This document shows, piece by piece, positions 26,162 through 35,126 of a stretch of 54,937 bases of DNA (the stretch's first letter is position 1; the number at the start of each line of letters is the position of its first letter). The notes beneath the pieces are model-generated. The model made no database searches and was not told the DNA's origin. It saw nothing but the letters and a program-made list of their open reading frames with translations. Source of the stretch: CAYRKQ01 sp964424985 (GTDB lineage Bacteria; Patescibacteriota; Saccharimonadia; Saccharimonadales; UBA7683). The stretch spans positions 1-54,937 of the forward strand of contig CAYRKQ010000004.1 of assembly GCA_964424985.1 (NCBI GenBank), in the 5' to 3' direction. A program made the position numbers and the translations under genes.

Positions 26162-28063
26162 TTACTGTCCTAGTTGCGAAGGCGCCTCAGCTTGCGGAGG
26201 TTGTCCGCTTGCGTTGCCGCCGGCCATGACTTCGTAGGCCTGCTGGGCATTTAAGGCAATTTCTTGCATCTTTTTTATTTCTTCAGGGTTAGTGGTGATA
26301 AGGCTGGCTTCAGTGGGGCTTGGCACCACTTGAACATGAACATGATTTTGGCCTGCAAACAATAATCCTTGCCCTACCGGAAACTGGCTAAGACGCTTGC
26401 GTTCCTCGCTGGTGAGTTTAAACACTGCTGAAAGCACGTCGACGGCTGACGTCGACTGCTTTAGAAGAATCTGCATGGAAGAGTTGGAAACAATGGCCCG
26501 GCCAGTTTGGGAGCTCATCATATCTTCGACATCTTGGCTGATGGTGGTTAAGCCCAAGTTGTACTTACGGGCTCGTTTGGCTAAAGAGAACATAAAGTTG
26601 GCTGAATCTTGATATTTCAGCAGCTGCCAGGCTTCGTCAATAATCAGCATGCGGCGCTTCCTGTCTGACTTGGTTTTATTCCAGATGTGATTTAAGACAA
26701 TATACATAGCAACTGGTCGCAGCTCGTCTTCAAGATCACGAACGTTAAAGACCACCATTGAACCATTCACGTCAACATTTGACTGCTGGCTAAAGATGCC
26801 GGCAAATGTTCCCGTAGTGTATTTTCTCAGGCGCTGCGCCATGCTGGGTCCGGTTCCTTGCATGTGCAGGAGCGTTTCGTATAAATCCCCTATCACAGGC
26901 GGCGACGTTTGGTGTGTCAGAGGGTCTGAGGTGATGCCAGCTTTGGCGTAGGTGTCAATCAAGGCTTGGTCAAGATCGGCCTCTTCTACGGGGTTGAGTG
27001 CACCGCCCATCATAAGCCGTAGGAGCCCGTGAAGGGTAATAATATTGGCTCTCAAAGCGTCATTGGCCTCGTCTTTATCGACCACTTGAGGGAGATCAAA
27101 TGGGTTGATGCGGGTCGTTGAGCTCAGTGCCATGCGAACATACGAGCCGCCAACCGCTTCACATAACTTTTGGTACTCATTTTCTGGGTCAATAATAATA
27201 ACTTCGGTGCCCATCATCATGGAGCGTACGGCCTCGAGCTTCACCATGAACGATTTACCAGCACCAGACTTTGCAAAGACCACCATGTTGGCGTTTTCTA
27301 AACTAAAACGGTCGAAAATGACCAGGCCATTATTGTGCATGTTGATGCCATACAAAATACCTTTTTCATCCGTCAAATCGGCGCTGGTGAAGGGAAAGCT
27401 GGTAGAAATAGCACCGGTGTTCATGTTGCGGCGTACTTGCAGTTGGTCGGTAAACTGGGCAATGGTAGAGTTTAGCCCTTGTTCCATCTGGACAGTTGCC
27501 GGCTTTGAATACACCAGCTGTTGCCCCAAAATAGTTTCCACCTTATGCTGCACCACCTCGAGTTCTTCAATTGAGTTAGCGTAGAGCGTAAAGTACAGGC
27601 TAAAGCGGAAGAAGCGTTCTTCACCGACCTGAAGTTTGTCGCGAAGTTCTTCGGCGTCCATAATGGCTGCCTGTTTGCCTGGGTCACGAACGCGGCCTTT
27701 TTCGGCATCAATTTGCAAACCAGCCTCCAGTTGGCTCACTTTTTTACGCAAATTTTCCAACACCACCCGGCTCGCCACTGGGTAGATAAACATAGAAATA
27801 TCAATTTCTTCATCGATATTAATGACTGGTGAGAGCCAACCAGTGAAAATTTGCCGCGGGTAGCCGTAAACGTAAAACGAACGGGCGTATTTGGTTCCCA
27901 GACGAAAATGGCCAGATTCCAGCTCCAGCGAACTTGGTGCAATAAAGTCGCGCAGCTCCGAGATGCCCTTTTTAAAGGCGGCCTCAACCTCTTGCTGCTC
28001 GCGCATACGCTGCTGCGTAGCCAGATCCACCGTGTTACCCACCGGTTTTTGACCTCCCGCCAT
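26162..28063 (-). CDS. virB4: T4SS ATPase VirB4/TraC, C-terminal catalytic part
   Basis: A 633-residue ATPase. Residues about 30-250 match the CagE/TrbE/VirB4 middle region. Walker A is AKSGAGKS at 264-271, Walker B is RMLIIDEAWQ at 471-480, and the RecA-type C-terminal block contains LTTISQDVEDMM and SNSSMQILLKQ. VirB4 powers pilus and channel assembly at the inner membrane. The start shares one base with the stop of the upstream gene (28063), which encodes what looks like the missing N-terminal part of the same protein family, so the ATPase seems split over two genes. Confidence 0.93.
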   Translation of the reverse strand: MAGGQKPVGNTVDLATQQRMREQQEVEAAFKKGISELRDFIAPSSLELESGHFRLGTKYARSFYVYGYPRQIFTGWLSPVINIDEEIDISMFIYPVASRVVLENLRKKVSQLEAGLQIDAEKGRVRDPGKQAAIMDAEELRDKLQVGEERFFRFSLYFTLYANSIEELEVVQHKVETILGQQLVYSKPATVQMEQGLNSTIAQFTDQLQVRRNMNTGAISTSFPFTSADLTDEKGILYGINMHNNGLVIFDRFSLENANMVVFAKSGAGKSFMVKLEAVRSMMMGTEVIIIDPENEYQKLCEAVGGSYVRMALSSTTRINPFDLPQVVDKDEANDALRANIITLHGLLRLMMGGALNPVEEADLDQALIDTYAKAGITSDPLTHQTSPPVIGDLYETLLHMQGTGPSMAQRLRKYTTGTFAGIFSQQSNVDVNGSMVVFNVRDLEDELRPVAMYIVLNHIWNKTKSDRKRRMLIIDEAWQLLKYQDSANFMFSLAKRARKYNLGLTTISQDVEDMMSSQTGRAIVSNSSMQILLKQSTSAVDVLSAVFKLTSEERKRLSQFPVGQGLLFAGQNHVHVQVVPSPTEASLITTNPEEIKKMQEIALNAQQAYEVMAGGNASGQPPQAEAPSQLGQ

Positions 28064-28899
28064 TACGAGTTCTCCCCCTGTTGCGGCTGGGTTTGAGCCC
28101 GACCAACGCCCTTGGTAATAACTGGCACACCAACAGCCTGGCTATCGGCTAGCGTCTGACGAGGCGCGGTATCAGGATTATACGAATTATAGTAAAGTTC
28201 AATCAGCTCCTGGGTATCGAGCGGCGCGCCTTGTACGCCCATTTGCTGCAAGCCATCAAGAACTGCCCCAACACGGTTTTTTAGCTCGACTTTAGCTTTT
28301 TGTAAATCAGCTTCGTTAATGTGTACCACGGGACCCTTTTTGTCAAAAATGCCATCAAGCAGTTTTTTGCTGCTAGCCAAGGCTTGCTTGCCGCTTACTT
28401 CTGGGTAGTACGGAATCACCAGATAAAATTGTTTACTCATAATATTTGTTTGGCTTACCAAATCGCTAATGAAGTAGATGTAGTCTTCCATCAGCATACC
28501 AAGCAGCATATTGTCGAGATTGTTATGAATATTTTCAAGTCTCTCCAAGTACGGGCGCATATCAATTTTGCGCGATTTTATGACGATTTGCATGTCAAAG
28601 TACAAGGAATTAATAAAGCCTTGGTAGGCATACTCCACCGCCTCGCGTTCTTGCTCACTCATGAGGTCGAAGTTGATGCTTTTTGCCAGCACCACTGAAC
28701 GAAAACTGCCGTCGGCCATTATGGTAATACCATCACGGATCTCGGCCACTAGCAGGCTGTTTTGGGTACTGTTAGGATTGCTCGGCGCAACATTTACCGT
28801 TGGTGGCTGTTGTGTTGCTGCCGGCCTCATAGGCATGCCCGGTTGAGGCGCTTGAGGTTGAGTCGGCACTCCTTGTAATGGTTGTTGATTTGGCTGCAT
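28063..28899 (-). CDS. TraC/VirB4 N-terminal-domain-like protein
   Basis: A 278-residue protein. Residues 1-45 are Pro/Gln-rich and probably disordered. Residues about 46-210 (LLVAEIRDGITIMADGSFRS, AIVEYAYQGFINSLYFDMQ-like helix-strand pattern, FYLVIPYYPE) resemble the N-terminal domain of TraC/VirB4-type ATPases. There is no P-loop. It ends on the first base of the VirB4 gene, implying coupled translation and a two-subunit ATPase. This domain split is recurrent in the T4SS-like loci of Gram-positive-type organisms and CPR as I recall; the assignment itself is by sequence pattern. Confidence 0.7.
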   Translation of the reverse strand: MQPNQQPLQGVPTQPQAPQPGMPMRPAATQQPPTVNVAPSNPNSTQNSLLVAEIRDGITIMADGSFRSVVLAKSINFDLMSEQEREAVEYAYQGFINSLYFDMQIVIKSRKIDMRPYLERLENIHNNLDNMLLGMLMEDYIYFISDLVSQTNIMSKQFYLVIPYYPEVSGKQALASSKKLLDGIFDKKGPVVHINEADLQKAKVELKNRVGAVLDGLQQMGVQGAPLDTQELIELYYNSYNPDTAPRQTLADSQAVGVPVITKGVGRAQTQPQQGENS

Positions 28900-28948
28900 A
28901 AATACACCTTATTATGTCACACCAGAGGCCAGTATGTACAGGTTATGC

Positions 28949-29806
28949 TTATTTCTTATGATGCAGATTGATGACGACTTCTCCATCATCTGCCATTGTC
29001 GCCTCTGTTTCGGGGCTTGGTACGGCGACTGGAGCTTGATTCTCAGGGGATGGCGGCTCTGTTTGTTGCGGCTGATCGACTAGTGGGTCTTGTGGCGGTG
29101 TCGGTGTGGGGGCGGGAATGTCTACTATCGGCGCGGGCGTCACTTCCTCTGACGATACCTCGCTGCGTGCTTGTTCAACAACGCTCAGTGCATTTTGCCG
29201 CTGTGCTTTCTCCGCCTGCGAGAAATCCTGAGTTATTACTTGTGCGGTACGGTTGCGTGGATCTTCGTGGTCGTACTGATCACGCATGCTATCGCGTTCG
29301 GCTTCAATCGGGGTTATGGGCTGGGTGAAACGAGAAAGTTCCTCAGCATTAAAGAGCCGTTGCCCGGTTTGTACCTGCGTGGCGTACTTACTAGCCCAGC
29401 CACGACTGTCTAACATAGAAGAAAGTTGGTTAAGGCGGCTATCTACCTGTTGTTGAGTAAGGCCTTTTGTGTAGACCTTTTGCACAAACTTAGGAACAGT
29501 AATAATAACCCGCTCTTCCAGCCCTTCTTGATCCCACTTTCTCACACGAGGTTTTAGTTTAAAGCGAAGCCACGAAGCGAGGAATACTTCCACGGGCTGG
29601 TCGCTACGCTGGTATAGCCCCAGCACGCCACTAACGATAGCAATCGGTAGAGGGATAATTATGAGCGCAATGTTTATCTTTGCCAGCATCCAGCACATCC
29701 ACAAAGATGCCACCATCACCAACACAAAAATAAACTGCTTTAGGCTTAAAAAGCCAACTAGCTTATCTTCAGCTTCAACATCTTGTGGTACGCGGTACGT
29801 TGCCAT
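28949..29806 (-). CDS. PrgI-family T4SS membrane protein
   Basis: A 285-residue protein. MATYRVPQDVEAEDKLVGFL and the two adjacent membrane helices (FIFVLVMVASLWMCWML, IALIIIPLPIAIVSGVLGL) followed by RFKLKPRVRKWDQ are the PrgI pattern (VirB3-like inner-membrane component). The long C-terminal half (residues about 130-285) is Pro/Gln/Glu-rich and predicted disordered, with repeated PTPPQD and QTEPPSPENQ-type stretches. It lies directly before the TraC/VirB4 genes, as VirB3 usually does. A TATACT promoter 9 nt before the ATG suggests a second start point within the operon. Confidence 0.85.
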   Translation of the reverse strand: MATYRVPQDVEAEDKLVGFLSLKQFIFVLVMVASLWMCWMLAKINIALIIIPLPIAIVSGVLGLYQRSDQPVEVFLASWLRFKLKPRVRKWDQEGLEERVIITVPKFVQKVYTKGLTQQQVDSRLNQLSSMLDSRGWASKYATQVQTGQRLFNAEELSRFTQPITPIEAERDSMRDQYDHEDPRNRTAQVITQDFSQAEKAQRQNALSVVEQARSEVSSEEVTPAPIVDIPAPTPTPPQDPLVDQPQQTEPPSPENQAPVAVPSPETEATMADDGEVVINLHHKK

Positions 29807-29815
29807 ATAAGCATA

Positions 29816-29821
29816 AGTATA
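29816..29821 (-). promoter_or_regulatory. Internal extended -10 promoter for PrgI-VirB4 genes
   Basis: The minus strand reads TGG-TATACT with the hexamer at 29821-29816, 9 nt before the PrgI ATG. It lies in the 57-nt spacer after the VirB6-like gene, the longest gap of the T4SS operon. No -35 or ribosome site is evident. Confidence 0.5.
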
Positions 29822-29863
29822 CCATTTGGTGCGCGACAGGTGGTAGATACCGACTTACTTTTC

Positions 29864-31840
29864 TTAATCATCTGCATCGTCCCAGGTTCTAGTGGTTTCG
29901 GTTCTTCCTCCATCTGGTGTTTCTCCTGCCGCAGCCCTCCGGGCCCTTTCGGCGTCAAAATCTGCCGTGGGTCGTGGGCCGGCTGAACCACTGGGAGCTG
30001 CTGGCCCGGGCATTACAAGTTGCTGAGGTATCATATTGCCATCACCGTCAGCTCCCATTCTTGTGCCAAGACCACGAGTGCGCATTTCATTGACTTTTGC
30101 TTCAACAACTCTAGCGGCATCTGGGTTATTTGCCAGTGCGTTTGCAACATGTGCCTTGGTATTCGCATCCGTGTAGCTACCCTCCATTGATAGCATGGCA
30201 ACCATCTCGACTCTAGCGGCTTTTTCACGATCGCGGTTGTCATACTCTTCTTGTGTGACTTCTGGGCCGCGAGTGCCGTCGGCATTTGGTCTGTCGTACA
30301 TCTTGCCAGTACTTACGTCGGAAGTCACTCCTTCGTTATCATCCCGGGCGGCGTTTCTTACAAGTGACTCCACCACTACCTGCTTGTTGTTGTAGGAACT
30401 CTCTGTCCCGGCGATAACGTTACCAGAGTCGTCATATTGTGCGTAGTTTATATCGTAATCCTTAAGCTGCCCAAGATGGCCAGGGCCAAGCTCTCTTGTG
30501 GCTTTGTCCAGAGTTGCATAGGCCTTTGACCTTAAGCCAGGATCCTCGCTAGACAAGGTGTACACTTGACCAGACGTAGCATCATAGCCGGCTGCGAATC
30601 CTGAAAAGTTCCCCTGACCCTTATTAGTTTCTCTAAGTTTGTTGACGGCGTTTTGCTTAAATGCTCGATCCATAGAGCTATTCCCATAGATTGTGTTAAG
30701 CGACTCAAGTGCGGAGTCATCTAGTTTACCGAAGCCAGAAGATATACCCATGGCGGCGACTTGGTATCGGGATCCAGTTTTGCCATACATGCGCTCAAGT
30801 CTTGCGGCTTGTGCGACCTTCTTATCGTCACCACTCTCGCGTAACTGCTTAACTCTTCTACGCAATGTCCCGTTTGATGCTCCATGTCGGGCAAATTCAT
30901 TGGCAGTGTCGTGATCTTTTATGCCCAACTTCATCATCTCTTCCTGAGCCTCATCAATTTCTCTAGAGTGATTACGCATAAAATCAGTTGCTGATTTTCC
31001 ACCTATTCGACCTCCTGTTGCTCCGTGGAGCACTGAGGTAGGCCGATTTGCTATAAACGCAGCTTTATTAAAGAAGTTCGCTCGTTTACTGTTTCCGTCA
31101 AATTTACGACCCTGTCTAGCTGCCTGTCTACTCATTGCTCCGGCTTCATGGGCTGACTTGCGTCTTAGGCTAATAGATTCACGCGTGGCATTCTTCAGAA
31201 GGCCGCCAACTGTTCCCATTGTGGTGCCTGCGAACTTAAAGGTGAACGGGACTAAGAAGAACGGCGCAAATGTTAAAATAAAGCGAGCAAGCGTACCCCA
31301 AACCCCAGGGTCTCCGTCTCCATTAAGTTCAAATAATCCAGACGCAAACTTACCACTAATAAGTAAGAGTACTATGATCGGATACATGAGGAGCACCTTA
31401 ATGTAGGTGTTAAACCATTTTTTTGCGAGAGCTTCGGTTCCTGGCAGAATCCAGAGCGCGATGGCAATTGGCGAAGCCAGAATTAAAAATATAATCATTA
31501 TTTGACGGAATAAGACAGTCATCACTGCTGAAGCAAGTGCCACCGCGCCAACCATGAGCATCGGGACGAATATTTGAAACGAACCATAAGCAAGAGTAGC
31601 GCCTATCACCACGCCAATTAACGTGAAGGTACCGGCTTGTGTTCCAGCGTTAGAACTAGATATTAGTTCATAGTTTAAGTTTAACGCACCACCTATGTTC
31701 GTTAGCATAGCTTGAACTGAATCGCCTAATGCATTTGAAAAATCTAACAAAATTGTACATATAGACCACGATAAGTTTACAAATACTACTGCCAATATTA
31801 ACCTTGGCAGCATTTTTTTAACTGTATAAGCGTCTAGCAC
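29864..31840 (-). CDS. VirB6/TrbL-like channel protein, second part
   Basis: A 658-residue protein with a GTG start. The first about 230 residues hold five to six membrane helices (RLILAVVFVNLSWSICTILL, IIFLILASPIAIALWILPGT, FNTYIKVLLMYPIIVLLLIS), the polytopic VirB6/TrbL core. The rest is a long hydrophilic, helical and Gly/Asp-rich cytoplasmic region. The opening AYTVKKMLPRLI normally continues from a preceding helix in related proteins; here that helix lies at the end of the upstream gene. The GTG shares one base with the upstream stop (TAGTG), and GGAGGG lies 9 nt before it. It would form part of the inner-membrane translocation channel. Confidence 0.82.
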   Translation of the reverse strand: MLDAYTVKKMLPRLILAVVFVNLSWSICTILLDFSNALGDSVQAMLTNIGGALNLNYELISSSNAGTQAGTFTLIGVVIGATLAYGSFQIFVPMLMVGAVALASAVMTVLFRQIMIIFLILASPIAIALWILPGTEALAKKWFNTYIKVLLMYPIIVLLLISGKFASGLFELNGDGDPGVWGTLARFILTFAPFFLVPFTFKFAGTTMGTVGGLLKNATRESISLRRKSAHEAGAMSRQAARQGRKFDGNSKRANFFNKAAFIANRPTSVLHGATGGRIGGKSATDFMRNHSREIDEAQEEMMKLGIKDHDTANEFARHGASNGTLRRRVKQLRESGDDKKVAQAARLERMYGKTGSRYQVAAMGISSGFGKLDDSALESLNTIYGNSSMDRAFKQNAVNKLRETNKGQGNFSGFAAGYDATSGQVYTLSSEDPGLRSKAYATLDKATRELGPGHLGQLKDYDINYAQYDDSGNVIAGTESSYNNKQVVVESLVRNAARDDNEGVTSDVSTGKMYDRPNADGTRGPEVTQEEYDNRDREKAARVEMVAMLSMEGSYTDANTKAHVANALANNPDAARVVEAKVNEMRTRGLGTRMGADGDGNMIPQQLVMPGPAAPSGSAGPRPTADFDAERARRAAAGETPDGGRTETTRTWDDADD

Positions 31841-33246
31841 TATAGCTTCCCTCCAAGTGTCTGAGAAATGATCAGTATAAGAAATGCAATTACAAACAGT
31901 ATATTGGCAATATTTCTAAATATGGCCCAGGCTTCGTAAAGCGAGTCGCTTACTTCGTAGCGTAAATTATCTTTAAGGTAATCACCAAACATCCTTAGAG
32001 CACCTTCAATTGTGTCAATGATTGGGCAAAGAATCCACGAAAGTGGACTGTTTAGGTTTGCATCACATGAATCTTGATCAACACTTTGGTCATCATTACC
32101 TTGATCACCGAGGCCATCAGTAGTTGGAGCGGTTACTTCAAGGGTACTCTTTATTTTACTAGCCAGCGGGCTTTTGTTAACTATACAATCTTTTATATAG
32201 GCGGTACTCAGCTCATTAACAGTCAGTCTGCCCTGAGCGTACCTAAGTTTATCGTACTCTTTTATAATACCTTCAGCAATCGATGATGCCTGGTCGGCGA
32301 TGGGCATGCCTGAAAATGACGATTCTGCGCTTGCGCCAGCAACACAGAACTTAACTGAGTCATAATTGTCACTTGCAAGTATCTCTCTGGCTTTTTCAAG
32401 CTTGTACTGCAGTATTTCTTCATCAAGTGCTTCTTCAAGGGCACTTTCACCAAAGGTCAATAAATATCGATTACTGGGGTTGTCAATAATGAAACTTCGT
32501 ATGGAATCACAATCTGCAAGCCCGGTGGTGTATGTACCGTAAATACGCATCGCGCCCATGTAGCCCACTACGCGAAGTCGATTATCTTCTGGTATCCAGT
32601 TTTCTTTTTTCGCCCGTGTTTCGTCGGTTCTTTCGATACTTGAGTCCTTCCATTTCCAGCAGGCACCAAAAGCATCGCTAATAACGTGGTCTCTCCATAA
32701 ATTAAAACTATCACTTCTGCCAGCAATGAGACTTGTTGCATAGTTTTTAATATCAGTTTGGAGTTTGCTCCAATTAGTCCTCGGGGTGTAAGGGAATGAA
32801 CCGGTATTGTAGTGGTCTTTAATAAATGCTTGACGCTTTTCCGGCTTGGAAGCTCCCTGGTAAGCAGTCTCATAGTACTCGGACAGAGCCTTCGCACAGC
32901 TTATAGTTGCTAAGTTTGAGTTAGATGAGCCAAATAGTATTGAAGGCACTGAGAATGTGTTGCCGGCAGTGGCCTTTAACGGGCTGACGCTTGGATTTTC
33001 ATAATCATTTTTGGTGAGTGACTTCAGGTCGAGCAAACAGACCGACTGACTGTTATTATCTGTCTTTTTCGCTCCTGTAAGTGCCCGTAGAGTTTCATAG
33101 CGAACCACAACTGTTTGATTACCCGGCATACGCGCACTCCCGCTATTTTGTGCAAAAATGACTAACGGTGACAGGGCGGAGATACCAACAGAAACTAAAA
33201 AGAGAGACAGCAGAAAACCACCCCCAAGTCTGCGTAGTTTTCTCAT
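31840..33246 (-). CDS. Secreted/membrane protein ending in the first VirB6-like helix
   Basis: A 468-residue protein. A signal peptide lies at residues about 8-33 (GFLLSLFLVSVGISALSPLV). The extracellular part (residues 40-390) has several cysteines (SVCLLDLK, ATISCAKAL, GACWKW, DCIVNK, DSCDANL). The C-terminus carries a membrane-proximal region, SWILCPIIDTIEGALRMFGD, and the helix AWAIFRNIANILFVIAFLIL before a stop right after ISQTLGGKL. In related T4SS proteins this block continues directly into the KKMLPRLI helix, which here starts the next gene. It therefore looks like the N-terminal half of one VirB6-type protein, made as two chains. Confidence 0.7.
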   Translation of the reverse strand: MRKLRRLGGGFLLSLFLVSVGISALSPLVIFAQNSGSARMPGNQTVVVRYETLRALTGAKKTDNNSQSVCLLDLKSLTKNDYENPSVSPLKATAGNTFSVPSILFGSSNSNLATISCAKALSEYYETAYQGASKPEKRQAFIKDHYNTGSFPYTPRTNWSKLQTDIKNYATSLIAGRSDSFNLWRDHVISDAFGACWKWKDSSIERTDETRAKKENWIPEDNRLRVVGYMGAMRIYGTYTTGLADCDSIRSFIIDNPSNRYLLTFGESALEEALDEEILQYKLEKAREILASDNYDSVKFCVAGASAESSFSGMPIADQASSIAEGIIKEYDKLRYAQGRLTVNELSTAYIKDCIVNKSPLASKIKSTLEVTAPTTDGLGDQGNDDQSVDQDSCDANLNSPLSWILCPIIDTIEGALRMFGDYLKDNLRYEVSDSLYEAWAIFRNIANILFVIAFLILIISQTLGGKL

Positions 33247-33863
33247 AATTTTGCAATCTCTCGGTTATAGCTCCGCAGCGAAAGGAGGTCTTTGGTAGCA
33301 CTATCTTTGGGTATGAATGTAGAGGCGATTTTCCCAGCGTTTTTCTCAAGTTGCGATCCGCTAGTATAGTAAAAACTTATCTTCCATACAAAAGCCTCAC
33401 CGAAAATGTAATAGTCCGTGTAGGGAGTTTCACCTGCTATTTTGGTAACAACTGCGTCGTTCTCCCCAATCCTGGTCGTTTCTACGGTGGCACCGGACGA
33501 AGAGATCGCCTCTTTGAACTTTTCGATATCTGGTACGGCACCTACATCTGTATATCTTGAAACCTTATATGAATCAGTTGTGCCTCCTTGGCTACTATCT
33601 TTGGCCGTGAAGGTAACGTTAACGTAGTCTCCTTCTCGCTGGTATGCCTTCGGAAAGTTAATTGAAAACCAGGAATTACTGTAGAGGTTAAAATCCTCTC
33701 TGAGTGTTCCGTCTTGCCCGACTTTATTACCCTGACTTGTTCCTAAAACTGTCACAATAATTACGATGACAATAGCTAGCAAAGTAACGCCTACTAATAG
33801 TAGGCGACGTTTGCCATTAGAAGACCGAGTCTGAGAATCCCCAGTCTTATAAAATGTACTCAT
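33243..33863 (-). CDS. Single-pass membrane protein of the T4SS operon, function unknown
   Basis: A 206-residue protein. After a basic N-terminus (GKRRLLLVG) comes one membrane helix (residues about 21-43), then a soluble outer domain with alternating strands (WFSINFPKAYQREGDYVNVTF, KISFYYTSGSQLEKNAGKI). The topology resembles VirB8-like or PsbP-like accessory proteins but no signature confirms either. It is the first gene of the leftward T4SS operon, overlaps the next gene by 4 nt (ATGA) and is divergent from the pilin array. A TGC-TATCAT extended -10 is 6 nt before its ATG. Confidence 0.6.
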   Translation of the reverse strand: MSTFYKTGDSQTRSSNGKRRLLLVGVTLLAIVIVIIVTVLGTSQGNKVGQDGTLREDFNLYSNSWFSINFPKAYQREGDYVNVTFTAKDSSQGGTTDSYKVSRYTDVGAVPDIEKFKEAISSSGATVETTRIGENDAVVTKIAGETPYTDYYIFGEAFVWKISFYYTSGSQLEKNAGKIASTFIPKDSATKDLLSLRSYNREIAKL

Positions 33864-33953
33864 GCTTAAATGATAGCAATAAATTACCTGTTCACAAAGT
33901 CAAATTCCCCAAATTACCGAGGAAGCCGAGCAGTTTGCTATACTATCTCTGAC
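33864..33953. promoter_or_regulatory. Divergent promoters for the T4SS operon and the pilin array
   Basis: On the minus strand TGC-TATCAT (hexamer 33875-33870) lies 6 nt before the ATG at 33863, with TTGTGA-like -35 at about 16 bp. On the plus strand TGC-TATACT (33939-33944) lies 9 nt before the ATG at 33954. Both are extended -10 elements and both give near-leaderless mRNAs. The 90-bp spacer separates machine genes from pilin-like genes. Confidence 0.6.
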
Positions 33954-34313
33954 ATGACGCAAAAAATAAAACAACTAGCTCTTCGTGGTTCTCTATTTTT
34001 AGTGGTATTCTCTACAGTACTAAATGAGTCTGTTTTTGCACAAGATTTAGACCCGGCTACTGTCGGCACGCCGCCCACCGGTGGTAGTGTCTACGACTGG
34101 CTTAGTATGATTATTAACGTACTCTCCGTAGTGGCACTGTCGCTTTTTGTGCTTAGCATGATTATTGCTGGCTATCAATACATGACAGCCAGGGACAATG
34201 CCCAGCAAGTTTCAGATGCTAAAAATAGAATAACTACTACTGTAATTAGTATTATTTTGTTTGTCTTTGGGTATGCTTTTTTGCAATGGCTTATACCCGG
34301 CGGCGTTTTTTAG
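33954..34313 (+). CDS. Pilin-like TrbC/VirB2-type small membrane protein 1
   Basis: A 119-residue protein with a signal peptide (SLFLVVFSTVLNESVFAQ, cleavage after AQ likely), a short outer segment and two hydrophobic helices (MIINVLSVVALSLFVLSMII and TVISIILFVFGYAFLQWL) separated by a polar loop with RDNAQQVSDAKNRI. This matches TrbC/VirB2 pilin topology. I chose the ATG at 33954, because it starts the signal peptide and is 9 nt from an extended -10; the 33870 start adds 28 unrelated residues. It is the most divergent member of the seven-gene array. Confidence 0.75.
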   Translation: MTQKIKQLALRGSLFLVVFSTVLNESVFAQDLDPATVGTPPTGGSVYDWLSMIINVLSVVALSLFVLSMIIAGYQYMTARDNAQQVSDAKNRITTTVISIILFVFGYAFLQWLIPGGVF

Positions 34314-34379
34314 TAATAGCCACGCTACTCTTTGAATTATCATTAAATAATATGATCAAATGAGGTACTATAAATACAT

Positions 34380-34826
34380 ATGTTAAAACGTGCCTTATTT
34401 TCTATAGTGCTTTTTAGCACCATCATCATGGCTGGGCTAGTATTTACAACGCAGCCGACCTACGCTTGTGATCCAGTTCCGGGTGACGGTGGTTTTGCTG
34501 AAGACATATTTCCCCCTTGGTACAAATATCTAGACGGTGTAGAAGATTCTGAAGGTGTATGTCGAGTCGATGTAACAAATGCAAATCCAGCCAGAACGGC
34601 TACCCTTATTCTTATTGCAATCATTGAACTACTTACAAGATTGGCGGCGCTCGTAGCTGTTGGGTTTGTAATATACGGTGCAATACAGTACATAGTTAGC
34701 CAAGGCGATTCACAATCACTTAGCAATGCCAAGAGTACTATTGCAAACGCCCTGATTGGCTTGATTATCACACTGCTATCCGTTGCTTTGATACAATTTA
34801 TAGGGCGAATATTCGCTGTGAAGTAG
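34380..34826 (+). CDS. Pilin-like TrbC/VirB2-type small membrane protein 2
   Basis: A 148-residue protein. Signal peptide ALFSIVLFSTIIMAGLVFTT ends near TYA. The mature part has an acidic head (GDGGFAEDIFPPWYKYLDG, with two cysteines CDPVPG and VCRVD), then two hydrophobic helices around LIAIIELLTRLAALVAVGFV and IANALIGLIITLLSVALIQF with the polar loop SQGDSQSLSNAKST between them. The loop is the same G-D-S...AK motif as in its neighbours. TATAAA lies 5 nt before the ATG, again without a ribosome site. Confidence 0.75.
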   Translation: MLKRALFSIVLFSTIIMAGLVFTTQPTYACDPVPGDGGFAEDIFPPWYKYLDGVEDSEGVCRVDVTNANPARTATLILIAIIELLTRLAALVAVGFVIYGAIQYIVSQGDSQSLSNAKSTIANALIGLIITLLSVALIQFIGRIFAVK

Positions 34827-34835
34827 GGATTATAG

Positions 34836-35126
34836 ATGAATACGATCATACAACTTGGTATTTTGGCACAAACAGTATCGGCCCCCCTGCTCCCTAAACA
34901 GTCTGTCGGGGGCGTAGTCCCCGTGTTGTTGAAAATTGTATTTGGAGTGGCAGCATTACTGGCCATAATTTTTATTGCTTACGGCGGGCTTAAGTACACA
35001 ACTAGTAACGGTGATTCAAATGCTGTGCAAAGCGCCAAAAACACTATTTTATCTGCGGTAGTTGGGCTGGTGATTGCTGTTTCGGCTTTTGCGATTGTTG
35101 ATTTTGTGGTTGGGAAGCTGGGATGA
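34836..35126 (+). CDS. Pilin-like small membrane protein 3 (short form)
   Basis: A 96-residue protein and the shortest of the array. It has little or no signal peptide; a brief N-terminus (LGILAQTVSAPLLPKQS) precedes two helices (VLLKIVFGVAALLAIIFIAY and LSAVVGLVIAVSAFAIVDFV). The loop TSNGDSNAVQSAKNTI is the array hallmark. It lies 9 nt after gene 2 and its TGA overlaps the next ATG (ATGA), so it is translated as part of the same message. Confidence 0.72.
   Translation: MNTIIQLGILAQTVSAPLLPKQSVGGVVPVLLKIVFGVAALLAIIFIAYGGLKYTTSNGDSNAVQSAKNTILSAVVGLVIAVSAFAIVDFVVGKLG

Noticed and set aside
19935..33863. Prophage, because of the lysozyme-like and M23 domains
   Set aside because: No capsid, terminase, tail or integrase genes; the neighbours are VirB4, PrgI and VirB6-like T4SS proteins.
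35124..35126. UGA recoding (code 25 or 4)
   Set aside because: TGA ends several genes cleanly, including one overlapping the next ATG; no in-frame TGA interrupts conserved proteins.
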